DNA of 64,000 nt from Treponema bryantii (lineage in GTDB: Bacteria; Spirochaetota; Spirochaetia; Treponematales; Treponemataceae): positions 62,001 through 126,000 of the forward strand of contig NZ_FORI01000001.1 of NCBI RefSeq assembly GCF_900113965.1, written 5' to 3'. A program made the translations under genes and the position numbers. Position 1 is the first letter of the stretch. Every line of letters begins with the position of its first letter. Below, one piece after another: positions 23,953-32,970 of the stretch. Under the pieces are notes generated by a model that made no database searches, was not told where the DNA came from, and saw nothing but the letters and a program-made list of their open reading frames with translations.

Positions 23953-25395
23953 CTACAAGCTCTTCAAAATCTCTGCACTCTGTTTATTCAGTTCCTGCAT
24001 TTCTGCAATGATTTCGGACGGTTCGCGTAAGGTCTTTTCTTCTTTTTTGTTCGGGTTCTTTACGCTTAAATCGAGAGTGTCGGGATTCAAATCTTTTACA
24101 TCGAGACTCCAGCTGTTCGGGCTGTCGGCCTTTGTTTTCTGGAGGGCAACAAAATCTGCAAGGTCATCTTCGTTGAGCGGATTTGTTTTACCAAGGTTGC
24201 GGTCGAGGTTGAGCTGGTAGTACCACACTTTTTCTGTCGGCTTTCCTTTTTCAAAAAAGAGAACAACTGTCTTAACACCTGCACCTGTGAATACTCCGCT
24301 CGGACAGTCGAGGATTGTATGAAGATTACAGCTTTCCAGAAGTTCACGGCGGAGTGCTATGCTTGCGTTATCTGTGTTACTAAGGAATGTGTTCTTGATT
24401 ACAACACCTGCACGACCGCCTGCCTTAAGCATCTTGATAAAATGCTCCATAAAAAGATATGCGGTTTCGCCGGTTTTAATCGGGAAGTTCTGCTGTATTT
24501 CGCTTCGCTCTTTTCCACCAAAAGGAGGATTTGCAAGTATGATGTCTTTTCTGTCTTTCTGCTGAATCTGGCTCAAATCTTCTGCAAGGGTATTTGTGTG
24601 CATGATATTCGGAGCTTCTACTCCATGGAAAATCATGTTCATAATTCCGATGATGTAAGCCAGTCCTTTTTTCTCTTTTCCGTAGAAAGTTGATTTCTGA
24701 AGTGTCTGCTTCTGTTCTACGGTCTTTGCTTTTTCGTTCAGATAATTAAATGCTTCGCAAAGGAAGCCGGCACTACCACAGGCTCCATCGTAAATTGTGT
24801 CTCCGATTTTTGGTTCTACAACTTTTACGATTGTTCTGATGAGCGGTCGTGGTGTGTAATATTCGCCACCGTTACGGCCAGCATTACCCATTTTGTGAAT
24901 CTTACTTTCGTAGAGGTGGCTCATTTCGTGTTTGTCTGTTGCTGTCTGGAAATGCAGGCCGTCTGCGTAGTTTAAGATTTCACGCATATTGTAGCCGGAA
25001 ACTATTTTGTTTTTGAGTTCGCTGAAGATTTCTCCAATTTTGTATTCGAGTGTATCTGGGGTTGTAGCTGTGTTTTTGAATTCTTTGAGATATGGGAAAA
25101 GCTTGAGGTTTACAAAGTCTGTAAGGTCGTCTCCTGTCATGGCGTTTTTGTGATCTATTTCGCCTTTTGAAGTTTTTGGACAGGCCCAGGAATTCCAGCG
25201 GTATTCTTTTTTGATAATACGTTTATATTCTTTTCCCTGAAGTTCCATTTCGTCGCTACGTTCGTCTTCAAGGTCATCAAGATATTTTAAGAAGAGAATC
25301 CAGCTTGTCTGTTCTACATAATCAAGTTCGTTTGAACAGCCTGCTTCCTTCCAGAGTATGTCGTCTATATTTTTGAAGATTTGTTCGTAGTTCAT
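23953..25395 (-). CDS. hsdM: Type I restriction-modification DNA methyltransferase subunit
   Basis: 480 residues from the ATG at 25395, chosen because MNYEQIFKNIDDILW is the usual HsdM start; the frame extends to 25491 through A/T-rich non-coding sequence. SAM-binding motif I is YDGACGSAGFL near residue 200 and the catalytic adenine-methyltransferase motif is LANPPFGG near residue 280. It methylates adenine at the site chosen by HsdS and protects the host. First gene of the island, with an AAGGA site. Confidence 0.92.
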   Translation of the reverse strand: MNYEQIFKNIDDILWKEAGCSNELDYVEQTSWILFLKYLDDLEDERSDEMELQGKEYKRIIKKEYRWNSWACPKTSKGEIDHKNAMTGDDLTDFVNLKLFPYLKEFKNTATTPDTLEYKIGEIFSELKNKIVSGYNMREILNYADGLHFQTATDKHEMSHLYESKIHKMGNAGRNGGEYYTPRPLIRTIVKVVEPKIGDTIYDGACGSAGFLCEAFNYLNEKAKTVEQKQTLQKSTFYGKEKKGLAYIIGIMNMIFHGVEAPNIMHTNTLAEDLSQIQQKDRKDIILANPPFGGKERSEIQQNFPIKTGETAYLFMEHFIKMLKAGGRAGVVIKNTFLSNTDNASIALRRELLESCNLHTILDCPSGVFTGAGVKTVVLFFEKGKPTEKVWYYQLNLDRNLGKTNPLNEDDLADFVALQKTKADSPNSWSLDVKDLNPDTLDLSVKNPNKKEEKTLREPSEIIAEMQELNKQSAEILKSL

Positions 25396-25469
25396 TTGGA
25401 GATCCTTGTTTTTTGTTTTAATTATTGTAACAATAAAAGGTAATTTTGAGTAGGGAAAGGTGTTAAATA

Positions 25470-25496
25470 AAAAAAGGAATTGCGTGAACAATTCCT
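25470..25496 (-). terminator. Rho-independent terminator of the esterase gene
   Basis: On the minus strand GGAATTG and CAATTCC pair around TTCACG and are followed by seven T. It lies 16 bases past the esterase stop. Confidence 0.7.
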
Positions 25497-25511
25497 TTTC
25501 ACCATTATCCC

Positions 25512-26300
25512 TTAATCCTTAAACATCTCCGGAATAAACTTGCTGGCCCATTCCTGCCAGAACTTCATGTCGTGGATGCCTGGGCCTTCGCTGTAGGTGT
25601 GTTTTACGCCCTGTTCTTCGAGGAACTTGTGGAAGGCTCGGTTTGGTTCGAGAAGGAAGTCTTCGGTACCGCAGGCCATCCAGATTTCAGGGAGCTTTTT
25701 GCCGGCGGCAAGCTGCTTTTTCATCAGATATTCTGGATTGTTGTCGCTTTCTTTGAGCTTGGCAGGGTCGCCGAAACACATTCTGTAGTAGTCGTAGTTT
25801 GCTACAGGATTACCCTCGCCTTCTTTCATATTTGCAACTTCGTTGTGAATGAGTGCTGAAGAAAGTGCGATGAGTTTTCCGAATTTTTCCGGGTATGCAA
25901 AGCCAGTGTGAATTGCGCCAAAGCCGCCCATTGAAAAGCCCATAAGATATGTATCTTCCGGAGTCATTGCAAGGTGGAAGGTTTTGCGGATGTATTCAAG
26001 AAGTTCAACTCCAAGGAAGGTTGCAAACTGTCTGCCTGTTGCAGGTCCGTCAATCCAAAATGAATTTTCACCGCTTGGAATTACAACTGCAAAGTTGTAC
26101 TGTTCAGCGAGGTTTCCTGGAACCCAATTGAATGCTGCTCCGCTGTAACCATGAAGAAGGAAAAGTGTCTTCATTGGTTTTCCATCGCGCTTGAGGTCTT
26201 CGCGAGGCCAGTCGCGGCGGATATCGTTTGGAATCTGCATTAAAAATGAAACGTCCCGTTTGAGGACGTCGGAATAAAAACGTATTGTTAAATCTGCCAT
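25512..26300 (-). CDS. Alpha/beta-hydrolase esterase (tributyrin/acetyl-feruloyl esterase type)
   Basis: 262 residues from ATG 26300. FLLHGYSGAAFNW near residue 47 forms the oxyanion region and the nucleophile is Ser123 in MGFSMGGFGA. The acid is probably in CGTEDFLLEP and the histidine in GIHDMKFW near the C-terminus. Such esterases deacylate carbohydrate or small aromatic esters. No signal peptide is present, so it acts in the cytoplasm. TATAAT lies exactly six bases before the chosen ATG, with no ribosome binding site, so a leaderless start is favoured over the upstream in-frame ATG at 26318. Confidence 0.82.
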   Translation of the reverse strand: MADLTIRFYSDVLKRDVSFLMQIPNDIRRDWPREDLKRDGKPMKTLFLLHGYSGAAFNWVPGNLAEQYNFAVVIPSGENSFWIDGPATGRQFATFLGVELLEYIRKTFHLAMTPEDTYLMGFSMGGFGAIHTGFAYPEKFGKLIALSSALIHNEVANMKEGEGNPVANYDYYRMCFGDPAKLKESDNNPEYLMKKQLAAGKKLPEIWMACGTEDFLLEPNRAFHKFLEEQGVKHTYSEGPGIHDMKFWQEWASKFIPEMFKD

Positions 26301-26306
26301 ATGTGT

Positions 26307-26312
26307 ATTATA
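26307..26312 (-). promoter_or_regulatory. Extended -10 element (TGTTATAAT) of the esterase gene
   Basis: TATAAT preceded by TGT and followed by six bases then ATG. It overlaps the last codons and stop of the upstream gene. Confidence 0.5.
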
Positions 26313-27039
26313 ACACATCTACTCCCAAACCAAATAGGGCAAAGTCCCCACGGCATGGGTCGCCGGGGAAAGCTTCGGAGAGGGCGGTTGTGAGGAGTTC
26401 GGCGGTTTTGCGGGTGGCGCCGGCGGTTTCTGGAATAAGGCCGAGTTTTGCCGCCTCCTGCATAACGTGGACGTCCAGTGGAATAATTAGCGAGGCAGGG
26501 TCTGCCCATTCCCACAAGCCGAGATCTACAAGCGAGCCGCGGCGCACCATCCAGCGGAGGAACATGTGGATGCGTTTGTTGGCGGAGCTGCGCCCCTTCG
26601 GAACGATGGAGGATTTAGGAAAAATTGTGGCGAGCTCTCTATTCTTAAAATATTCTCCGAGAGTGCCATACTGTTTTAAGACGTCAGCCAGTTCCCCAAA
26701 GAACACCTGCATATCATCATAGGAATAAAATCTGTAGAACTTAGCCACGCCCTTCGGAAAATCCCCAGCATACGCGCCGGCCTTCAGCCACTCCGTCACA
26801 CTTCCTAACGAACGGTCGGCAGTTTCCAGCACACAGCGAATCTTAGGAATAAACTGTTTCCTGTTCCCAAACGCGAGCATGGCCGCAATGAACGAAGCCA
26901 CTTCAACGTCGGCAACAGTGCCGCAACCTTCTTCGGGCTTATACCATCTCAAAAACTGCGACGGATCTGCCTCTGTGAAAGACGGCACCTCGTATTTATC
27001 TGCAAGCGCAACTAATTTTTTCTTAAGTTCCCCGGTCAT
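26308..27039 (-). CDS. TIGR02757/DUF2400 family protein
   Basis: 243 residues. The pattern FLRWYKPEEG near residue 29, DVEVASFIAAMLAFGNRKQF near 44, KRIHMFLRWMVRRG near 154, LIIPLDVHVMQEAAKLGL near 183 and FALFGLGVD at the C-terminus is characteristic of the TIGR02757 family. It may be related to helix-hairpin-helix DNA glycosylases, but no function is established. Its stop codon lies within the promoter of the downstream esterase gene. Confidence 0.8.
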   Translation of the reverse strand: MTGELKKKLVALADKYEVPSFTEADPSQFLRWYKPEEGCGTVADVEVASFIAAMLAFGNRKQFIPKIRCVLETADRSLGSVTEWLKAGAYAGDFPKGVAKFYRFYSYDDMQVFFGELADVLKQYGTLGEYFKNRELATIFPKSSIVPKGRSSANKRIHMFLRWMVRRGSLVDLGLWEWADPASLIIPLDVHVMQEAAKLGLIPETAGATRKTAELLTTALSEAFPGDPCRGDFALFGLGVDVL

Positions 27040-27057
27040 ATAATCACAGGAATAATA

Positions 27058-28524
27058 TCACGAAATATGCTTGTTGCTCCACTCAGTTGGAGACATACCT
27101 GTTTCTTCACGGAATATCTTCATAAAGTATTTAACATCAGAAAAACCACAACGTTCGGCAACTTCGTAAACTTTGTAGCAGCCTTTTTCCAGAAGCTTTT
27201 TAGCCTCCTCAATTCTAAGACGCTTAAGGTATTCGTTAAAGTTTACGCCGGTGTGCTCCTTAAACTTTTCAGAAAACCAGGTGTAATTTACCGAAACCTG
27301 ATTTGCAACCATTGCCATGTTTATGTTTTTCTTAAAGTGAGTTTTTATAAATGCCAGAGCCTCTGTAATATATGGAGACTCCTTTGTGTCCTGCTTCAAA
27401 AGGGCAGCAAGATAAACTGCATAATCAAGTACACTGCTCTGCCATTCAGGAAGATTTGCATACTCAAAAATATTTTCAATCATGATGCTTTTGATATGCA
27501 AGTACATGTCTGAATCTGTATAACCCGGATATCTTGAAAACATATTTGATGTGATTTTTCTATATAAATAACACAGAGTTTCTGAATTCAGTTTTGCGTT
27601 ATTCTTAAAACAGTCAAAAAGATTTTCAACATCCTTCTGAGTTTCATCAGGACTTGCCAAATCACAATGACTGATCATCTTTTCGTAAGTTTCATCAAGC
27701 GTAGTAAAATCATTTATGTGCTGATCATTTTCCCAGTAATAAAGACCACCCTTTCTCTGCTTTTCGTAAATCTCACCAGTCTCTGCATTAAAGAAAGACT
27801 GCATTGCCGCTGTACGCGCCTGACGTCTCATTGTACGCAGCATTGAATAATCATCTGCCGGACCTGAAATTCCAACTATGTAAGTATCCAGATAGCTCGG
27901 GTCATAACTAACTTCGTTACCATCAAAAGGATAAACGATGAGAACATAACTTTTTGTCTGTTCAACAACGTAATAAGTTCTGCCCTGCATAACTGTTTCG
28001 AGTGCCTGAATAGGATTTTTTCCATAAATTACAATACAGCGAAGTCCATTTTTAATTGTGATTTCCGGAAGTCCCGAAACATCATCAAGGCGACCCTTTT
28101 CAATAATCTGGCGGAACTTCTGTTCATTCTTTTCTTTTTCTTCTTTGAGCGAATCCATAATTGCAGAATTCACTGCTGTTATAAGTTCCTTTTTATCAAC
28201 AGGCTTTAAAATATAACTGAGTGCTCCACTTTGAATTGCAGCCTTTGCATAAGAAAAATCATCATAACCACTCAAGACAATAATTGCAGGCTTCTGCTTT
28301 TCTTCCATTACAGAAATATTTTTCATCAGCTCAACGCCGTCCATAACCGGCATGCGGATATCTGTAATGAGAATTTCTGGATTTCTATCGCGGCAAAGTT
28401 CAAGCGCTTCTTCACCATTTTTTGCTTCAATTATTTCAATTGGAATATCCAGAGAATCTGTAAGTATTTTTTTAAGTCCTGCGCGAATAAGTTTTTCATC
28501 ATCCGCAAGTACGATTGTTATCAT
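27058..28524 (-). CDS. YesN-type response regulator with AraC DNA-binding domain
   Basis: 488 residues. The receiver domain has phospho-acceptor Asp55 in ILITDIRMPVMDG and Lys107 in SYILKPVDKKEL. The C-terminal 100 residues form an AraC two-helix-turn-helix unit (NMAMVANQVSVNYTWFSEKF, then VYEVAERCGFSDVKYFMKIF). It would activate carbohydrate genes when phosphorylated by the kinase encoded immediately upstream; the two genes overlap by four bases. Likely targets are the LplBCA genes and the divergent glycosidase block, by inference from position. Confidence 0.9.
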   Translation of the reverse strand: MITIVLADDEKLIRAGLKKILTDSLDIPIEIIEAKNGEEALELCRDRNPEILITDIRMPVMDGVELMKNISVMEEKQKPAIIVLSGYDDFSYAKAAIQSGALSYILKPVDKKELITAVNSAIMDSLKEEKEKNEQKFRQIIEKGRLDDVSGLPEITIKNGLRCIVIYGKNPIQALETVMQGRTYYVVEQTKSYVLIVYPFDGNEVSYDPSYLDTYIVGISGPADDYSMLRTMRRQARTAAMQSFFNAETGEIYEKQRKGGLYYWENDQHINDFTTLDETYEKMISHCDLASPDETQKDVENLFDCFKNNAKLNSETLCYLYRKITSNMFSRYPGYTDSDMYLHIKSIMIENIFEYANLPEWQSSVLDYAVYLAALLKQDTKESPYITEALAFIKTHFKKNINMAMVANQVSVNYTWFSEKFKEHTGVNFNEYLKRLRIEEAKKLLEKGCYKVYEVAERCGFSDVKYFMKIFREETGMSPTEWSNKHIS

Positions 28525-30335
28525 TTCTGTGCTCCTGAATCATCGAGGTAATTTCGGGGAACGGGAATCTTAATCAAAGTACCTTCACCCTCGGTGGACT
28601 CAATAACGAGTCTGTAGTCTTTTCCACAGAACATTGTCAGTCGCTGCTGAATGTTCTTCAAACCAATGCTGCCAGTTGAATCTCTTTCGTAATTATCATC
28701 CGCGAGATAAGCAGCAAGCTCTTCCTGTTTTTCTTTATTAATTCCTTTTCCAAAATCGCGGACACAAAGCCAGATGCGGTCTTCCTGTTCGCCATTTTCT
28801 GTATACACTCGGATTACGGCATCTTTTCCGAGTGGTTCAATTGCATAATTAAAAGCGTTTTCTACAAGAGGCTGAAGACTCATTTTTGGAATTGCGATTG
28901 TTTTCCATTCCGGCTGAATCTCTGTCTCAAGAGAAATCACATAATCATTTCTGATATTGAGAAGATAAATATACGAGCGGATATAATCAACTTCTTCTTC
29001 AAGCTTAACGGTGTGCACTCTCCAGCGCAGACAGTAATGCATAAGCTTTCCAAGAACATTTATACTTTCTTCAACATCAGTTTCGCCGGCAATAACTGCC
29101 TGCATTTTTATTGTCTCTAGCGCATTATAAAGGAAGTGCGCATTTATCTGATTCTGCATTGCCTTCATTTCTGTGTCGGCAATCAGCTGCTGTTCTTTTT
29201 TGATTTCATCAATCTGTGAGCGCAGCTGTTCGGTCATGATATTAAAGGTTTGCTGTGCTTCTGTTACTTCATCGGTTCCTGTTACTTCAACAATGGCATT
29301 CAGATTTCCAGACTGAACCTGCTTCATTCCGCCAATCAAATTATAAACACGGCCCATAAGACGCGATGTAAGATAGCGTACGAGGAAATACAAAAGGAAA
29401 ACTGTAAGGGTAAGACCTAAAAGAATTACAACCTGGATTAATAAAAGACTTCGTTGAATCTGTTGTGCTGAACAGGTATGAAGTAAGATAATATTCATTT
29501 CTGGAACACGAATCCAGCTTGAATAGCGAATAGAATTCTTATCGCGTAAAATTACTTTGCCGCCTTTAGCAAGCTCGCCCTGTGTACGTCGATAAACTGT
29601 TTTATAAAACTCATCATAAAGCCCCTGGGAAAAAGGAGCTCTTGAGCGTTCAATAATTTCATTGGTGATTGGAATGAGTTCAATTTTATTTGTTTGTTTA
29701 TTCAAAACTTCGCGGAAAGCATAATCATCATTATATTCATTAATTTTCTTAAAGAGGAATGGAAAAAAATCACTGGTTTTCATTGCAATCTGAACATAAC
29801 CAATGGGATGGAAATTTTTTTCCAGTCTTCTTGTTGTACAAACTGATTCGTATTTTAAGGAACCAAGGTTTCCAAGATAATCTGCTGTGTAATTGAATTC
29901 CCATTTATTAAGAGTGGCAACATTTGTGCGCGAAGAATTCATAAAAATCGGCCAGCGCTCTGGAACATTTGGATTGTCTGAAAAGATTCTTAAACCGTAA
30001 ATATTTGGAACTGTTTCGATTGTGCGTTCAAGCATTGCAGCTTCAGAAATCATTGTATCGATAATTTCTTCTTCATCGCTGCGTTCAGGAATTGTAAAAA
30101 AAAGTGTGAGCCTACCGTTACTGTTTACCAGCTGCTCAAAACGGCTGAAGGTTTCAATATTTTTTTGAACTAACTCGTAGTTTTCCTGCAAAAGACCTTC
30201 ACTGTTTGCTTCCAGTTCTTCAACTCGGGAACGGCGGATGAGTCCCATTGCAACAACTACTATAATAAAAAGGGGAATTACAACAATACAGGTATAGGCA
30301 AAAACTAATTTTTGTGAAAAGTTCATCCTAATCAT
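28521..30335 (-). CDS. YesM-type membrane sensor histidine kinase
   Basis: About 604 residues from ATG 30335; the open frame continues to a TTG at 30401 through a hairpin but without coding character. Two membrane segments (VFAYTCIVVIPLFIIVVVAM and VVILLGLTLTVFLLYFLV) flank an extracytoplasmic sensor of about 250 residues. A HAMP linker, the phospho-acceptor histidine in NQINAHFLYNALETIKM near residue 399 and an HATPase domain (PLVENAFNYAIEP, IGLKNIQQRL) follow. It likely senses a sugar, perhaps via the LplA lipoprotein encoded upstream. It pairs with the YesN-type regulator. Confidence 0.9.
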   Translation of the reverse strand: MIRMNFSQKLVFAYTCIVVIPLFIIVVVAMGLIRRSRVEELEANSEGLLQENYELVQKNIETFSRFEQLVNSNGRLTLFFTIPERSDEEEIIDTMISEAAMLERTIETVPNIYGLRIFSDNPNVPERWPIFMNSSRTNVATLNKWEFNYTADYLGNLGSLKYESVCTTRRLEKNFHPIGYVQIAMKTSDFFPFLFKKINEYNDDYAFREVLNKQTNKIELIPITNEIIERSRAPFSQGLYDEFYKTVYRRTQGELAKGGKVILRDKNSIRYSSWIRVPEMNIILLHTCSAQQIQRSLLLIQVVILLGLTLTVFLLYFLVRYLTSRLMGRVYNLIGGMKQVQSGNLNAIVEVTGTDEVTEAQQTFNIMTEQLRSQIDEIKKEQQLIADTEMKAMQNQINAHFLYNALETIKMQAVIAGETDVEESINVLGKLMHYCLRWRVHTVKLEEEVDYIRSYIYLLNIRNDYVISLETEIQPEWKTIAIPKMSLQPLVENAFNYAIEPLGKDAVIRVYTENGEQEDRIWLCVRDFGKGINKEKQEELAAYLADDNYERDSTGSIGLKNIQQRLTMFCGKDYRLVIESTEGEGTLIKIPVPRNYLDDSGAQK

Positions 30336-30375
30336 TTTATATGATAAACCTCGTATTGTCGAATTCCCATAAATC

Positions 30376-30400
30376 TGCCCGTGTGCCGTAACCACGGGCA
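30376..30400. promoter_or_regulatory. Hairpin between the binding-protein and kinase genes
   Basis: TGCCCGTG and CACGGGCA form a perfect 8-bp stem with a 9-base loop and no T-run. It probably acts as an mRNA-processing or stability element. It could let the binding protein be made in excess over the kinase. Confidence 0.5.
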
Positions 30401-30408
30401 ATCATTAA

Positions 30409-32043
30409 TTACATACCAAGTTTCTTCTTGTTTTCATTCATCAGTTTAGACTGAGCATCGATAACCTTATCGATTCCCTTGTCTTTCTTGTACTGATTGA
30501 AGTCAGCAACGATCTTGTCGAACTCAGCTTCTGAGCTAGCACGGATCATCTGTGGAAGAACCTTACCCCAGCGGCGCTGGATATCTTCGTAGATAAGCTG
30601 TTCGTCTGATCCAACTGGAAGTGTAAGACCATCGTATGCTGCATATGAGTGTACGTATGGACGTGTCCAGAGCTGTGGCTGTGCAAGTGAAGGAGCATAG
30701 TCTGAACCAAACTGTGCCTGCCAAGCTGTATCCATCAACATCCAGTATGTATACTGAACACCAATGTCTGTTTCCTGCTTGTTCTTATCTGTCTTATCAA
30801 GTTCAGCAACTTCTGGTGTGAGCTTTGGAATTCCGTTTTCGATTGTGTATGTTTCACCTTCGATACCGAAGTTTGTATCCATCTGACCTTCTTCAGAGAT
30901 GAGGTAAGAAAGGAACTGAATAGCACGTTCTGGATCTTTACAGTTCTTTGAAATCAAAGTTACTGTCCAACCTGCAATACCACCACCAGCGAGAACTGGA
31001 TCATCACCCTTTGTGTTCTTTGGACCATCTACTGCAATGTAGATAGAGTTTGGATCACGTGCATAAAGAGCGTTCTGTGGAGCCTGCATATCCCAGTTCT
31101 GGTAAAGGAGACAGAAGTAGCGACCCTGAGCTGCTTTCTCTTCAATCTGGCTTCTCTTGTCTACGAATACGTCTGTAGCAAAGAGACCTTCTTCGTGAGC
31201 CTGGCGGAACATCTTCATCCAGCGAATGTACTCTGGATCATCTGTAAGACCGAGGTCAGCATTTACGAATTTACCATCTTTTTCTGGAGCAATTGCAAGG
31301 AAGTGTGCAAGGTAGCCCTGGAGCTGTGAACAACCTGTATCACCGAATTCGTTTGTTCCGAATGGGATAAGTGACTGTCCGTTTACAGTTGGGAACTTTG
31401 CCTTTGCAGCGCGGAGTGCGTTGAGGAATCCCTCTGGAGTTGTCATGTCTGGGCTTCCGATTGCTTCGTACATATCTTTACGAACAAGGAAAGTTTCATT
31501 TGAAGTAAGTTTTCCCTTATACTTCTCATAGTCTGTTGAAGTATAAGATGCATTTGGATATCCGTAGATATGTCCATTAGCCTGACGATACCAGCCTACC
31601 TTTACAGGGTCTGTAACCTTCCAGAAGTATGGATCATACTTGTCTGCAAGTTCGTCGAGTGAGTAAATAAGATCAGCATCGATCATCATAGGAATCTGAC
31701 CTTCCCACCATCCCAAAGTAATGAGATCTGGAAGAGCGTCACCAGCGATCATAGCATTCAATTTTTCTGCTTCGTTTCCTGCAGGAACGATGAAGTTTAC
31801 ATCTACACCAGTCTTCTGAGTGATGTACTTAGAAACTTTTGAGTCACCCCAATGGCGAGCAAACCAGCTGAAGTTAATGTACCAGTCAAATTTGATTGGC
31901 TTATCAGCATTTGCTTTCCAACCTGGAACTTCAGCAGATGCTTTTGTACCAGTAGTTGAAGCAGCTTCTTTCTTGCTGCAGCCAACGAGTGACATTGCAG
32001 CAACCATAGCAAAACCTAATGCTACTACCTTGAATTTTTTCAT
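30409..32043 (-). CDS. ABC transporter sugar-binding lipoprotein (LplA-like)
   Basis: 544 residues. A signal peptide ends in the lipobox LVGC (cysteine near residue 22), so the protein is lipid-anchored and faces outside the inner membrane. The body is a large family-1 type extracellular binding protein (DLITLGWWEGQIPMMIDADL near residue 110, RAIQFLSYLISEEGQMDTN near 373). It delivers an oligosaccharide or glycoside to the two permeases encoded just upstream. No ATPase gene is nearby, as is usual for LplABC/YtcQ systems that share an MsmX-type ATPase. A strong AGGAGG site precedes the ATG. Confidence 0.9.
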   Translation of the reverse strand: MKKFKVVALGFAMVAAMSLVGCSKKEAASTTGTKASAEVPGWKANADKPIKFDWYINFSWFARHWGDSKVSKYITQKTGVDVNFIVPAGNEAEKLNAMIAGDALPDLITLGWWEGQIPMMIDADLIYSLDELADKYDPYFWKVTDPVKVGWYRQANGHIYGYPNASYTSTDYEKYKGKLTSNETFLVRKDMYEAIGSPDMTTPEGFLNALRAAKAKFPTVNGQSLIPFGTNEFGDTGCSQLQGYLAHFLAIAPEKDGKFVNADLGLTDDPEYIRWMKMFRQAHEEGLFATDVFVDKRSQIEEKAAQGRYFCLLYQNWDMQAPQNALYARDPNSIYIAVDGPKNTKGDDPVLAGGGIAGWTVTLISKNCKDPERAIQFLSYLISEEGQMDTNFGIEGETYTIENGIPKLTPEVAELDKTDKNKQETDIGVQYTYWMLMDTAWQAQFGSDYAPSLAQPQLWTRPYVHSYAAYDGLTLPVGSDEQLIYEDIQRRWGKVLPQMIRASSEAEFDKIVADFNQYKKDKGIDKVIDAQSKLMNENKKKLGM

Positions 32044-32073
32044 ATTTATTTCCTCCTATAAATATTATCCAAA

Positions 32074-32958
32074 TTAACCTTTAATAGAACCGATCAACAT
32101 TCCCTTTACGAAGTACTTCTGAAGGAATGGATATACACACATGATCGGGAAGGTTGTAACAACCATGGTTGCAAGTCTTACCGACTGTGAGCTTACCTGC
32201 TGAGCAGAAATGCCGGCAGGCATTGCAACAACTGCTTTCGAAGCAGATGCACTGGCTACAACACGATAGAGGTAGGTTTGAATCGGCTGCAATTCTGCTT
32301 TGTTGATGTACATAACACCTGCAAAGTAATCATTCCAGTGACCTACTCCGTTGAACAACGCAATTGTTGCAATTACCGGCATAGATAAAGGGAGTATAAT
32401 TTTTATAAAAATCACCATGTCGTTTGCACCGTCGAGTTTAGCAGACTCTTCAAGACCTGCAGGAAGACCACGGAAGAAAGACATGAAGATTATCATGTTA
32501 TAAAAGTTGAACAAACCAGGAATGATGTAAACCAGGAAGTTGTCGTAAAGACCAAGGTTCTTCAACGTAATGAAGTAAGGAATAAGTCCGCCACCAAAGA
32601 ACATTGTGATTGTTCCGATGATGGTGTAAATCTTATTACCCATAATGTGTTTCTTAGAGAAAGCGTATCCAACCATAGCAGTAAAGAAAACGCTTGTTAC
32701 TGTACCAATCAGAGTTCTAAGAATTGTAATCATAAAAGCTCTGATGATTGTGCTATCCTGGAAAACTGTTTTGTAGCTCTGAAGACTGAACTTTCTAGGC
32801 CACAAATAGATTCCACCACGGAGAGCATCATTTGCATCATTGAAAGAAATGATGATTGTATACCAAACTGGATACACTGCAATGAAGCAGAGCAGTACCA
32901 TAATGGCCCCGATAATAATGTCACCTGTTGTTACTCTATTTAATCTTGAATGTGCCAT
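32074..32958 (-). CDS. ABC sugar transporter permease, LplC/YtcP-like
   Basis: 294 residues with six membrane segments. The ABC-permease EAA loop is visible as ESAKLDGANDMVIFIKIILP near residue 165. The C-terminus FVKGMLIGSIKG is typical of LplC-type proteins. It forms a heterodimer with the LplB-like permease encoded 12 bases upstream. A GGAGG site precedes the ATG. Confidence 0.9.
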   Translation of the reverse strand: MAHSRLNRVTTGDIIIGAIMVLLCFIAVYPVWYTIIISFNDANDALRGGIYLWPRKFSLQSYKTVFQDSTIIRAFMITILRTLIGTVTSVFFTAMVGYAFSKKHIMGNKIYTIIGTITMFFGGGLIPYFITLKNLGLYDNFLVYIIPGLFNFYNMIIFMSFFRGLPAGLEESAKLDGANDMVIFIKIILPLSMPVIATIALFNGVGHWNDYFAGVMYINKAELQPIQTYLYRVVASASASKAVVAMPAGISAQQVSSQSVRLATMVVTTFPIMCVYPFLQKYFVKGMLIGSIKG

Positions 32959-32970
32959 TTTTTTCCTCCA

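Noticed and set aside
30336-30401. Upstream TTG start for the histidine kinase
   Set aside because: The extra 22 codons run through a stem-loop and have no ribosome binding site; the membrane protein naturally starts at the ATG at 30335 or 30326.
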